A model generated the notes under the pieces. That model saw only the letters and a list, made by a program, of their open reading frames with translations. It was not told the DNA's origin and made no database searches. From CAZPWQ01 sp964590495 (GTDB lineage Bacteria; Bacteroidota; Rhodothermia; Balneolales; Balneolaceae), in assembly GCA_964590495.1 (NCBI GenBank), contig CAZPWQ010000027.1, positions 1-32,570 on the forward strand: DNA of 32,570 bases, read 5' to 3'. This document shows, in pieces, positions 24,102 to 32,405 of the stretch (position 1 is the first letter of the stretch; every line of letters begins with the position of its first letter). A program made the translations under genes and the position numbers.

Positions 24102-24162
24102 ACCACTAAGGCATTAAGAGCACTTAGATCTATTTTTTTAGTGATCTTAGTGCCTTAGTGGT
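24102..24162. repeat. Inverted repeat (ACCACTAAGGCA type) between yidC and the HsdR-N gene
   Basis: The arm 24102-24130 begins ACCACTAAGGCATTAAG and ends AGATC; the arm 24143-24162 is its complement ending TGCCTTAGTGGT. The outer 12 bases pair perfectly. The hairpin starts 9 bp after the yidC stop. No T-run follows on the yidC strand, so it is either a weak 3' end structure or a dispersed repeat of a type often seen in environmental genomes. Confidence 0.6.
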
Positions 24163-24170
24163 GAACCAAG

Positions 24171-25979
24171 CTACGCGGTGACTTCAGCGGTTTCTTTTTC
24201 CTTGTCTATCTGACGGTAAATCAGGAGTTGTTGACCAATGGACATAACATTATATATCAGATAATAGAGGCTGAGTCCTGCTGCAAAATTGTTGAAAATA
24301 AAAAGCAGCATAAACGGGAAGATATATTGCAGCGCTTTCATGTTCGGCATATTACTTCCGCCGGTGGGGCCGCCTCCCATACCTCCGCCCATTCCGCCGG
24401 TAAGTTTGCTTTGTGCGAACATCGCAGCCGTCATAAGCAGTACGAATCCGGCAAGCTGATCGCCAAGGAAGGGGACGCTGAAAGGCAGGCTCAGGATGTA
24501 ATCCGGTGCCGATAGATCGGTGGCCCAGAGAAACTCTTCCTGCCTTATCATAATCGAATTTTGGAAATAACGCCATAGGGTAATCAAGATGGGCAGCTGC
24601 AAGAGGTTCGGCAAACAACCCCCGAGCGGATTTACACCCGCTTCTTTATACAACTTTAGAGTCGCCTCCTGTTGCTTTTTAGGATCATCCTCATACTTTT
24701 CCTGGATCTCCTTCATCTGGGGCTGCAGTTCTTTCATCGCAGCCATGCTTTTGTAGCTTTTTTTGGTGAGGGGATAGAGTATCAGTTTTATAGCTACTGC
24801 GAAAAGTATAATGGCAAAGCCGTAATTCATATAATTGCCGGCAAACTGGAAGAAAGGTATTACCATCCAGCGGACCAGCGGATCAGAGAACCAGCGTATC
24901 AATGCATAACCCACGTCAACCATATCATAGGCCTGTTCATCAAACTCCTGCAGGGTATGATAGTCCAGAGGTCCGGCATACAACTGGTATTGTATGGTAC
25001 CGTTTTCCGGAATTACAGTCGAAACAAACGACTGGTAACGATGGCGGGTGTTTACATTATCGGGTTCACCGCTGACTTCCCCGATGAGAAGAGCACTTTC
25101 GGTTTCGGCGGATGTTTTAATGATCTGAGAGAAAAATTTGGTGCGTGTGGCTACCCAGTCTATGGTACCGTTGAAATTCCGTTCTTCCCTTCCCGCTTCA
25201 CTCAGTAAAAGCTGTTCCAGCTCGCCGCCGAGATATGCATAGGCAGACGTGTAGACTGTCTCCTGGGTAATATCCTTTTCTGTCAGGTTCAGCCGTGATT
25301 TCCAGCCGAAATCAATAACACTGCCGATAATGTCGCGTTCGAGTCCTTCAAAGGTGATGTCCAGATCGATTTCATACCGGTCGCCCTGCAGGGTATAGGT
25401 GTAAAGAATGCGCTGGGTGTCGCTGATATTAAGAGCGTATTCAACGGTTGTGGTTTCGCCGTTTTGAAGAGTCGTCGAAGTCCCCGGTGTTACCTGTTCG
25501 AAAACCAGTTGATCCGTTTCGACATTAAAATTTCCGCTGGACAGAAATTCCGCAGAATAGGTCGACTGTGTAGTATCGGCGATCATTTGGACAGGTTGGT
25601 CGTTCCATGTCTGGTAATCTTTCAACTCCAGTTTGGCCGGACCTGCACCGACATTGGTAAAGACGATATTGTATTGGGGGGTTTCGACCGTGTAATAGGT
25701 CGTATCACTCAGACTGGCCCTGCTGAATTGACCCATTTGGTCAGGGGCTTCTTCTTCCTCCTGGCGAAGAGTCTCTGCTTGATCCTGCGGCTCTTCAAAA
25801 TCCTCTTCGGGAGTTTGCTCAGCTTGTGGAGTGTCTTGCTGAACTGCTTCAATACTGTCCTGACGTGCTCGTTCTTCCTGTTGCCGGCGTAATTCTTCTT
25901 CGGTGGGCATCGTGAAATAAGCCCACGCGACCATAGTAATTAATATTAAAATCAGTCCGGTTACGGTATTGCGATCCAA
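24171..25979 (-). CDS. yidC: Membrane protein insertase YidC
   Basis: Inserts and folds inner-membrane proteins alone or with SecYEG. The 602 residues comprise a first membrane helix (about 6-22), a Glu/Gln-rich acidic linker (about 30-80), the periplasmic beta domain (about 95-340) and the conserved five-helix insertase core (about 350-590). The core includes AIKLILYPLTKKSYKSM, GCLPNLLQLPILITLWR and FIFNNFAAGLSLYYLIYN. The lysine of AIKLILYPLT seems to replace the groove arginine of E. coli YidC. A Gly/Met-rich loop (about residue 535) precedes the last two helices. The start is TTG at 25977-25979: no in-frame ATG lies nearby, and MDRNTVTGLILI fits relatives. It follows yidD by 18 bp in the rpmH-rnpA-yidD-yidC order. 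Confidence 0.97.
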   Translation of the reverse strand: MDRNTVTGLILILITMVAWAYFTMPTEEELRRQQEERARQDSIEAVQQDTPQAEQTPEEDFEEPQDQAETLRQEEEEAPDQMGQFSRASLSDTTYYTVETPQYNIVFTNVGAGPAKLELKDYQTWNDQPVQMIADTTQSTYSAEFLSSGNFNVETDQLVFEQVTPGTSTTLQNGETTTVEYALNISDTQRILYTYTLQGDRYEIDLDITFEGLERDIIGSVIDFGWKSRLNLTEKDITQETVYTSAYAYLGGELEQLLLSEAGREERNFNGTIDWVATRTKFFSQIIKTSAETESALLIGEVSGEPDNVNTRHRYQSFVSTVIPENGTIQYQLYAGPLDYHTLQEFDEQAYDMVDVGYALIRWFSDPLVRWMVIPFFQFAGNYMNYGFAIILFAVAIKLILYPLTKKSYKSMAAMKELQPQMKEIQEKYEDDPKKQQEATLKLYKEAGVNPLGGCLPNLLQLPILITLWRYFQNSIMIRQEEFLWATDLSAPDYILSLPFSVPFLGDQLAGFVLLMTAAMFAQSKLTGGMGGGMGGGPTGGSNMPNMKALQYIFPFMLLFIFNNFAAGLSLYYLIYNVMSIGQQLLIYRQIDKEKETAEVTA

Positions 25980-25997
25980 ATGAAAACCTCGGTAATA

Positions 25998-26225
25998 TTA
26001 TAATTTGTTTTTTGATTCTGGTACAGGATCATGCCCGCCTTTACTCCACGGATGACATCGTCCGATTCGTTTGACGGTAAGCCACAGCCCTTTCACAGCA
26101 CCGTGAGTACGGAATGCCTCAATGCTGTATTGGCTGCATGTGGGGTGATACCGACAGCTGCTGGGCATATAAGGGGAAATCATCAATTGATATAGTCGGA
26201 TAATCCCTATAAATAAATACTTCAT
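25998..26225 (-). CDS. yidD: Membrane protein insertion efficiency factor YidD
   Basis: A small membrane-associated protein that helps YidC-dependent insertion. The 75 residues show the full family pattern: amphipathic N-terminus (IIRLYQLMISPYMPSSCRYHPTCSQYS), three conserved cysteines in the SCRYHPTCSQY and GRCHPW segments, and the HPW-KGGHDPVP tail. Its ATG overlaps the rnpA stop (ATGA, 26222-26225), so it should be translationally coupled to rnpA. Confidence 0.96.
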   Translation of the reverse strand: MKYLFIGIIRLYQLMISPYMPSSCRYHPTCSQYSIEAFRTHGAVKGLWLTVKRIGRCHPWSKGGHDPVPESKNKL

Positions 26226-26656
26226 GAATCAGTGTCGGAAATGGTGGAAAGGTGGATTTGAACTTTTTCAAGCAACTCTTTTACATTTTTTTCGATGCTT
26301 GTGAAGTCTGCATCAATGGTTTTTGCCATCAGTGCACCGTGAAAACCTATATGCAAGTTATGTGCTGAATCAGTAAGCATATGCTGGTTTAACCTGTAGG
26401 CTTCTTTTAGCTGTCGCTTGATCCTGTTCCGTTTATGGGCCTTGCCCAGGTTTTTTTTTGCGATAAATCCCATAAGACACCCTCTTTCGGGATCCTGAAA
26501 AATTTTATAACGCAAATCGATATACCTGTTACGAATGATCTCGGCATCCCTTTCAAAAAGACGCTGAAAATTTTTCCGGCCCCTCAGGATTTTAGCTCTG
26601 GGCAGGCTGAAATCATCGTGTGAAGACGAAGATTGGTTACTTCGGTCCTTTGTCAT
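26222..26656 (-). CDS. rnpA: Ribonuclease P protein component
   Basis: Protein subunit of RNase P, which matures tRNA 5' ends. About 144 aa; the RnpA core starts at LPRAKILRGRKNFQRLFE and includes FIAKKNLGKAHKRNRIKRQLKEAYR, the RNR-type RNA-binding signature. The N-terminal 20 residues (TKDRSNQSSSSHDD) are an extra polar tail. The ATG at 26656 follows a GTG (26659); either way the first codons overlap the last 20 bp of rpmH in another frame. The stop overlaps yidD. A run of nine A encodes the AKKN motif. Confidence 0.94.
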   Translation of the reverse strand: MTKDRSNQSSSSHDDFSLPRAKILRGRKNFQRLFERDAEIIRNRYIDLRYKIFQDPERGCLMGFIAKKNLGKAHKRNRIKRQLKEAYRLNQHMLTDSAHNLHIGFHGALMAKTIDADFTSIEKNVKELLEKVQIHLSTISDTDS

Positions 26657-26792
26657 CACTGATAGTTAACTTGTGACGTCCTTTGGAGCGACGTTTCTTC
26701 AGCACTTTTCTGCCGTTCTTGCTACTGTTTCGCTTTCGGAAGCCGTGCTTGTTTCTACGCTTGCGTTTGCTTGGTTGATACGTACGCTTCAT
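26637..26792 (-). CDS. rpmH: Large ribosomal subunit protein bL34
   Basis: A 51-aa highly basic ribosomal protein, decoded directly from the minus strand. It begins MKRTYQPSKRKRRNKHGFRK and continues with the NSSKNGRKVLKKRRSKGRHKL block, the L34 signature. The acidic-ended tail (TISDDKGPK) is slightly longer than in E. coli (46 aa), as in Bacteroidota. ATG at 26792, stop TAA at 26637-26639. It is the first gene of the rpmH-rnpA-yidD-yidC cluster and overlaps the start of rnpA by 20 bp. The 230-bp AT-rich gap to secA must hold its promoter. Confidence 0.97.
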   Translation of the reverse strand: MKRTYQPSKRKRRNKHGFRKRNSSKNGRKVLKKRRSKGRHKLTISDDKGPK

Positions 26793-27022
26793 TATTACTT
26801 CGGTTTATGAAATCTTCTGTTCTTAGATAGACCCACAATTTAAAAATAAATTTAGACAATAAGAACCGTTTTTTATGGGTTATAAACAGGGAAATGTTAC
26901 AATTGTATATCTTTATTATATATTTTGTTCATCTGCGTATGCAGTAAAATTTGAACAGGCAGCCAGTAAGCTGTAACTTTCATAACTATTATTAAAATTC
27001 ACATTTATTATAAATCAATAGT

Positions 27023-30000
27023 ATGCTCGACACTCTGTTCGACAAAGTAGGGGATGTTTTAACCGGCGTATTCGGAACCAAAAGTGAACGCGATCTTAAA
27101 AAGATCTGGCCCATCGTCGATGAAATTAATGTGCATTATGAAAAAATGCAGGAGCTCTCGGATGAAGAGCTTAAACAGAAGACGGAGGATTTCCGCCAAC
27201 AGATCAGCGACGCGACAAAAGAGATTGAAGAAGATATTGAATCTGTTAAAAAGACGCTGAACAGCAATGAGGAACTCAGTGTCAGTCGTCACCGTGATTT
27301 GGCGGTAGAGCTTGAAAATCTGGAGGAGGCGTGGGTACAGACCGTAGAGGATGTGCTCGACCAGATTCTGCCGGAAGCTTTTGCGGTTCTGAAGGATACG
27401 TGCCGCCGTTTTGTCGGGAAATCCTGGGAAGTTGGCGGGAGTCCCAACGAATGGGATATGATTCCATACGACGTTCAGCTTGCCGGTGCTATTGCTATGC
27501 ACCAGGGTAAGATTGCAGAGATGAAAACCGGTGAAGGTAAAACCCTGGCCGCTATTTTCCCTGCCTACCTCAATGCCCTCAGCGGAAAAGGCGTTCATAT
27601 TGTAACGGTGAACAACTACCTGGCCAAACGTGACGCCGAATGGAATGAACCCATCTTCAATTTCCACGGACTGGAAGTCGATTGTGTCGATCTTTATGAT
27701 CCGAATTCAGAACCCAGGCGCAAGGCCTACCGGGCAGATATCACTTACGGAACGAATAATGAATTCGGCTTTGATTATCTGCGCGACAATATGGTTATAA
27801 GTTCAGACCAGCTGGTTCAGCGCGGGCACAATTTTACTATTGTTGATGAAATTGACTCAATTCTTATTGACGAGGCCCGGACGCCGCTTATTATTTCAGG
27901 CCCGGTTCCTGAAGATACGCAGTCACAACGATACGAGGAACTTAAGCCGCGGGTGGAATCACTGGTGAGTGCACAGAAAAAACTTGTGGCTTCGCTTGTT
28001 AAAGAAGCCCAGGATGAGTTGCATGAAGGTAATGAAGAAGCTGCAGGACTTGCACTATATCGCGCGCAGCGGGGCTTTCCCAAAAACAAGCAGTACCGCA
28101 AGATGATGCAGATTCCGGCCAATCAGAAACTGTTACAACGCACCGAAGCATTTTATCTGCAGGATAATGCCCGCCGCCTTCCGGAAGTGGATGAGGAACT
28201 CTACTATTCGGTAGATATGAAGATGAATAATATCGAAATGACGGAAATGGGCCGGGATTTTGTCACCAAGGCTGATGAGGATGAGGAATTTTTCGTTATA
28301 CCTGATCTGGGTATGGAAACGACCATCATTGATGAAGAGATTGATGAACAGCGTGAAGAAAAGATCAAAGAGATTGAGAGCGAAGAGGAATTCAGCGAAG
28401 AATATAAAGAGAAGAAGATACAGGAAGCGAGACAGGAGATTGAGCAGGAGCGTGAACGCCGGTTCAGTGAATTGCACCGGAAGTTTGCCGAACGCAGCGA
28501 TCGCATTCATACGGTAAACCAGCTGTTGAAAGCTTACACTCTCTTTGAACGGGAAGAAGAATATATCGTACAGGAGGGCAAGGTTCAGATTGTGGATGAA
28601 CATACCGGACGTGTACTCTCGGGCCGGCGCTATTCGGACGGGCTGCACCAGGCTATCGAGGCCAAGGAGAGTGTTCGTGTTGAAGCCTCCACGCAGACCT
28701 ATGCCACTATTACCCTTCAAAATTATTTCCGGATGTATAATAAGCTTGCCGGTATGACCGGTACAGCTGCGACAGAAGAGGGTGAATTCAACGAAATTTA
28801 TGAGTTGGATGTCATTATTATTCCGACCAATGAACCGGTTATCAGGGATGACAAAGAAGATCTCGTTTTCAGAACCAGGCGCGAAAAGTATAATGCGGTA
28901 ATTGATACCATTCGTGATTATCACGAAAAAGGTCAGCCGGTACTTGTTGGTACTACGAGCGTGGATACCTCCGAAACCATAAGCCGGATGCTGAAGCGGC
29001 AGGAAATTCGACATAATGTGCTTAATGCCAAGCATCACTCGAAAGAAAGTGAAATTGTGGCTGCTGCCGGACAACCGGGAGCGGTTACCGTAGCTACCAA
29101 TATGGCGGGACGCGGTACCGATATAAAACTGGCACCGGGAGTGAAGGAGAAAGGCGGCCTGGCTATCTTAGGCACTGAAAGGCACGAATCGCGGCGTATC
29201 GACCTTCAGCTTCGCGGGCGTTCCGGCCGCCAGGGTGATCCGGGAGAATCACAGTTTTATGTTTCGCTGGAAGATGACCTGATGCAGATGTTCGGTTCCG
29301 ATCGTGTGGCCAATGTTATGGACCGGCTCAATTTTGAGGAGGGAGAAGTTATTCAGCACTCCTGGATTACAAAATCGCTGGAACGTGCACAGACAAAGGT
29401 TGAGCAAAACAACTTCAGCATCCGGAAAAAGCAGCTGGAGTATGATGATGTACTGAATAACCAGCGAGATGTTATTTATGAGCGTCGCAAACATGCTCTT
29501 TCCGGGGATGAGCTGCGCGGCGATATTTTTGACATGCTGCTCGACCTTGTAGAGCGGGTCGTCGAGGAGCATTTTCCCAATGGTGAACTGCAGGAAATCA
29601 AGGATACGATTCTGCGATTCCTGGCGGTGGATATTGATCTCGAGATTGAGGAGATGGGTAAGCTTGGCGAGGATATGCTCATTGACCATATCATTGAGCG
29701 GGCCTACGACGCCTACCGCAAAAAAGAAGAAATGATAGCCCAGCCGTTGTACGATGTAATCAAAAATATTGAGGAATCGGATGCGGAGAAAAAGCCATCG
29801 AAGATCCAGGTGATCTTTACCGATGGCATCCGCCGCATGCGAGTGATCGCGGATGTGGAAAAGGCGATAGAGAATGAAGGGCATGAAGTGGCACGGGCCC
29901 TTGAGCGAACCGCAGTGCTGTCTACTATTGATGACAAATGGATGGAGCACCTCCGGGAGTTAGACTCCGTTAAAGAGGGTATTGGTTTGCGTGCTTTCGG

Positions 30001-30424
30001 ACAGAAGGACCCGCTGCTCGAGTATAAGCGCGAGGCGTTTGAAATGTTCAAGCAGCTTCTCGACGAGATCAACCAGGAAGTAATTTCATTGATATGGAAA
30101 GCCATTCCCGAGATGCAGGCCGACCAGCAGCGTCTGCAACAAGCCCAGGATCAAAAAGCCAAAGTGGATATGAACAAGGCAAAAACCCAGCATTCGGATG
30201 CAACGAATATGGGATTCCAGGGCGGGCAGGCACAAAACGGCGGTCAGCAACAGCAACAACAGCGCAGCGATCAGAAACCGCAGCCTGTTACCGTTGAGGA
30301 AGAACCGGGTCGCAACGATTATGTCAAGATCCAGAAGATGGGCAGTGGCGAAGTCATCGATATCAAATGGAAAAAGGCAAAACGGATGATCGAAAAAGAC
30401 GGCTGGATTCTTATTGAGAAGTAG
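27023..30424 (+). CDS. secA: Preprotein translocase ATPase SecA
   Basis: Motor that drives secreted proteins through SecYEG. At 1133 aa it is far longer than E. coli SecA (901 aa). NBD1 has Walker A MKTGEGKT (167-174), VTVNNYLAKRDAEW and the FTIVDEIDSILIDEARTP motif. The preprotein-crosslinking region carries a long charged insertion with helices rich in Glu/Lys/Arg (DEEIDEQREEKIKEIESEEE onward, about 435-490), typical of Bacteroidota. NBD2 follows (MAGRGTDIKL, GRSGRQGDPG), then the helical scaffold and wing domain. The extra helical N-terminal segment (about 55-110) also adds length. The C-terminus has a Gln-rich linker and then GRNDYVKIQKMGSGE with no cysteines, so the zinc-binding SEC-C motif is absent. 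ATG at 27023; divergent from rpmH. Confidence 0.97.
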   Translation: MLDTLFDKVGDVLTGVFGTKSERDLKKIWPIVDEINVHYEKMQELSDEELKQKTEDFRQQISDATKEIEEDIESVKKTLNSNEELSVSRHRDLAVELENLEEAWVQTVEDVLDQILPEAFAVLKDTCRRFVGKSWEVGGSPNEWDMIPYDVQLAGAIAMHQGKIAEMKTGEGKTLAAIFPAYLNALSGKGVHIVTVNNYLAKRDAEWNEPIFNFHGLEVDCVDLYDPNSEPRRKAYRADITYGTNNEFGFDYLRDNMVISSDQLVQRGHNFTIVDEIDSILIDEARTPLIISGPVPEDTQSQRYEELKPRVESLVSAQKKLVASLVKEAQDELHEGNEEAAGLALYRAQRGFPKNKQYRKMMQIPANQKLLQRTEAFYLQDNARRLPEVDEELYYSVDMKMNNIEMTEMGRDFVTKADEDEEFFVIPDLGMETTIIDEEIDEQREEKIKEIESEEEFSEEYKEKKIQEARQEIEQERERRFSELHRKFAERSDRIHTVNQLLKAYTLFEREEEYIVQEGKVQIVDEHTGRVLSGRRYSDGLHQAIEAKESVRVEASTQTYATITLQNYFRMYNKLAGMTGTAATEEGEFNEIYELDVIIIPTNEPVIRDDKEDLVFRTRREKYNAVIDTIRDYHEKGQPVLVGTTSVDTSETISRMLKRQEIRHNVLNAKHHSKESEIVAAAGQPGAVTVATNMAGRGTDIKLAPGVKEKGGLAILGTERHESRRIDLQLRGRSGRQGDPGESQFYVSLEDDLMQMFGSDRVANVMDRLNFEEGEVIQHSWITKSLERAQTKVEQNNFSIRKKQLEYDDVLNNQRDVIYERRKHALSGDELRGDIFDMLLDLVERVVEEHFPNGELQEIKDTILRFLAVDIDLEIEEMGKLGEDMLIDHIIERAYDAYRKKEEMIAQPLYDVIKNIEESDAEKKPSKIQVIFTDGIRRMRVIADVEKAIENEGHEVARALERTAVLSTIDDKWMEHLRELDSVKEGIGLRAFGQKDPLLEYKREAFEMFKQLLDEINQEVISLIWKAIPEMQADQQRLQQAQDQKAKVDMNKAKTQHSDATNMGFQGGQAQNGGQQQQQQRSDQKPQPVTVEEEPGRNDYVKIQKMGSGEVIDIKWKKAKRMIEKDGWILIEK

Positions 30425-30613
30425 AACGTTTAAAATCCGAAATCCTAATGACCAAAATCCGAAACATTCGTGATTATTGTTTATTACTCATCCGATTGTA
30501 GAATATCTTGCTTTTTATAGTTAGGAGATTGGATGTTAAACAACAGCAGCCGTTTCGGATTTTGAACATTTGTGCTTCGGATTTGACCCATTTGGATTTT
30601 GGATTTAAACGTT
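30425..30613. repeat. 189-bp MITE-like element with imperfect terminal inverted repeats
   Basis: Starting one base after the secA stop, AACGTTTAAAATCCGAAATCC (about 30425-30445) is the imperfect inverse of the right end, GGATTTTGGATTTAAACGTT (30594-30613). Inner arms CAAAATCCGAAAC (30453-30465) and GTTTCGGATTTTG (30552-30564) are exact complements. The ~85-bp centre is AT-rich and has no gene. No transposase is present and no target duplication is certain. Confidence 0.55.
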
Positions 30614-30690
30614 TCAGTTGTTAGAAAACCGGTCGTAAACCCTTATCTTTATCCTGTCAGAATTCTTCCCTCAATTTAACCAGTCAGTAC

Positions 30691-32364
30691 GTGAGCGAGC
30701 AAAAAGTTATATTTTCGATGGACGGTGTCAGCAAAGTCTATAAACCCAATAATACGGTGCTGAAGGATATCTACCTCTCCTTTTTCTACGGTGCCAAAAT
30801 CGGGGTGCTGGGCAGTAACGGCTCCGGTAAAAGTACCCTGCTGCGTATTATCGCAGGTGAAGAGGAGGAGTATATGGGAAAGATCTCCCGCCAGAAAGGA
30901 GTTACTTTCGGAATGCTCTCCCAGGAACCGAAGCTGGAGGAGGGCAAGACGGTAATGGATATCGTGCGGGAAGGACAGCAGGAGACGATCGACCTTCTTA
31001 ATGAATATGAAGAAGTGAATGCCGCCTTCGGGGAACCCGATGCCGACTTCGACAAGCTGATCTCCAGGCAGGAAAAGCTGCAGGAAAAGATCGACCGGAT
31101 CGGGGCCTGGGATCTTGACAGCAAGCTGGAGCAGGCGATGGATGCCCTGCGTACACCGCCCGGTGATACGCCCGTGGAAGTGCTTTCCGGCGGTGAGGCA
31201 CGGCGCGTGGCGCTTTGTCGCCTGCTGCTGCAAAAGCCGGATGTACTTCTGCTCGATGAACCGACCAACCATCTTGATGCCGAATCGGTGGGATGGCTCG
31301 AACAGCATCTTGCACGCTATGAAGGTACCGTGATCGCTGTAACACATGATCGTTACTTCCTCGACAATGTAGCGGGGTGGATTCTCGAACTCGACCGCGG
31401 CGAAGGCATTCCGTTTGAAGGCAACTACAGTTCCTGGCTGGAACAGAAGAAGGGGCGACTGGAGCAGGAGGAAAAGGAAGAATCACGCCGCCAGAAAACT
31501 CTGCAGAAAGAGCTCGAATGGATACGACAGAACCCGAAGGGCAGGCGCACGAAGAGCAAGTCACGAATCAACAAGTATGAAGAGCTGTTGTCTGAAGAAC
31601 GCAGGAAACAGCGTGAGGATATGGAGATATTTATTCCGGCAGGTCCGCGGTTGGGCGACAAAGTTATTGAAGCGAAAAATGTATCGAAAGGCTACGGCGA
31701 TCGATTACTGGTCGAGGAGATGAATTTCAGCCTTCCGCCGGGTGGAATTGTGGGCGTTATCGGTCCCAATGGTGCCGGAAAGACAACCCTTTTCAAAATG
31801 ATAACCGGCGAAGAAGGCCCTGACAGCGGAGAAATTGATCTGGGTGAAACGGTTGAACTGGGATATGTGAACCAAAAGCGCCCGCTCGACCCGGTGAAGA
31901 GTATCTGGGAGGAGATTTCAGGCGGGAAGGATACAATTATGCTGGGAAATCGTGAGGTAAATTCACGGGCTTATACAGCGAGATTTAATTTCAGCGGCAG
32001 CGATCAGCAGAAACGCTGCAGCGAAATATCCGGCGGGGAGCGCAACCGCGTGCACCTGGCCAAAATGTTGAAACAGCAGGCCAACGTTCTGCTGCTCGAT
32101 GAACCTACCAACGATCTGGATGTGCACACCCTGCGCGCCCTTGAGGAGGCCCTGCTCGATTTCGCCGGCTGTGCGGTGGTAATCTCCCATGACCGCTGGT
32201 TCCTTGATCGTATTGCCACGCATATGCTGGCGTTCGAGGGCAACAGCCAGGTGTACTGGTTTGAAGGCAATTATGCAGAATATGAAGAAAACCGCAGAAA
32301 ACGACTTGGGATTGAGGAAGAACAACCGCATCGTATCCAGTATAAAAAGCTGATGCGTGATTAG
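30691..32364 (+). CDS. ettA: ABC-F translation factor EttA (energy-dependent translational throttle)
   Basis: A soluble twin-ATPase that binds the ribosomal E site and gates the first peptide bonds according to ATP/ADP. The 557-aa length matches the family (E. coli 555). ABC1: Walker A GSNGSGKST, signature LSGGEARRVAL, Walker B VLLLDEPTNHLDAES. The arm region follows (LEWIRQNPKGRRTKSKSRINKYEEL, an EttA hallmark). ABC2: GPNGAGKTT, ISGGERNRVHLAK, VLLLDEPTNDLD. No membrane domain, as expected for ABC-F. The start is GTG at 30691 (MSEQKVIFSMDGVSKVY fits relatives); the next ATG at 30718 would remove conserved residues. It is separated from secA by the repeat at 30425-30613, so it probably has its own promoter. 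Confidence 0.96.
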   Translation: MSEQKVIFSMDGVSKVYKPNNTVLKDIYLSFFYGAKIGVLGSNGSGKSTLLRIIAGEEEEYMGKISRQKGVTFGMLSQEPKLEEGKTVMDIVREGQQETIDLLNEYEEVNAAFGEPDADFDKLISRQEKLQEKIDRIGAWDLDSKLEQAMDALRTPPGDTPVEVLSGGEARRVALCRLLLQKPDVLLLDEPTNHLDAESVGWLEQHLARYEGTVIAVTHDRYFLDNVAGWILELDRGEGIPFEGNYSSWLEQKKGRLEQEEKEESRRQKTLQKELEWIRQNPKGRRTKSKSRINKYEELLSEERRKQREDMEIFIPAGPRLGDKVIEAKNVSKGYGDRLLVEEMNFSLPPGGIVGVIGPNGAGKTTLFKMITGEEGPDSGEIDLGETVELGYVNQKRPLDPVKSIWEEISGGKDTIMLGNREVNSRAYTARFNFSGSDQQKRCSEISGGERNRVHLAKMLKQQANVLLLDEPTNDLDVHTLRALEEALLDFAGCAVVISHDRWFLDRIATHMLAFEGNSQVYWFEGNYAEYEENRRKRLGIEEEQPHRIQYKKLMRD

Positions 32365-32405
32365 TTTCGGGAGGCTGGATTTTAAATACAATGCCCGAAC
32401 AAATA

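Noticed and set aside
26451..26459. Nine-A run (mRNA sense) in rnpA as a second slippage site
   Set aside because: It encodes the conserved AKKN motif, and the -1 frame stays open for many codons rather than stopping at once; no Shine-Dalgarno-like element or sensible product was seen.
26793..27022. Possible replication origin between rpmH and secA
   Set aside because: rpmH often lies near oriC and the gap is AT-rich, but I find only one poor DnaA-box-like word (TTATAAACA), no cluster, and no dnaA or dnaN nearby.
27001..27022. Strong promoter or Shine-Dalgarno directly ahead of secA
   Set aside because: No AGGAGG-like element is seen, and the TAnnTTTG-like words in the gap have wrong internal spacing, so none can be called.
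28133..29074. 313-codon minus-strand frame inside secA
   Set aside because: It is antisense to a fully conserved stretch of SecA and has the Phe/Ile/Leu-rich look of a reverse-strand shadow.
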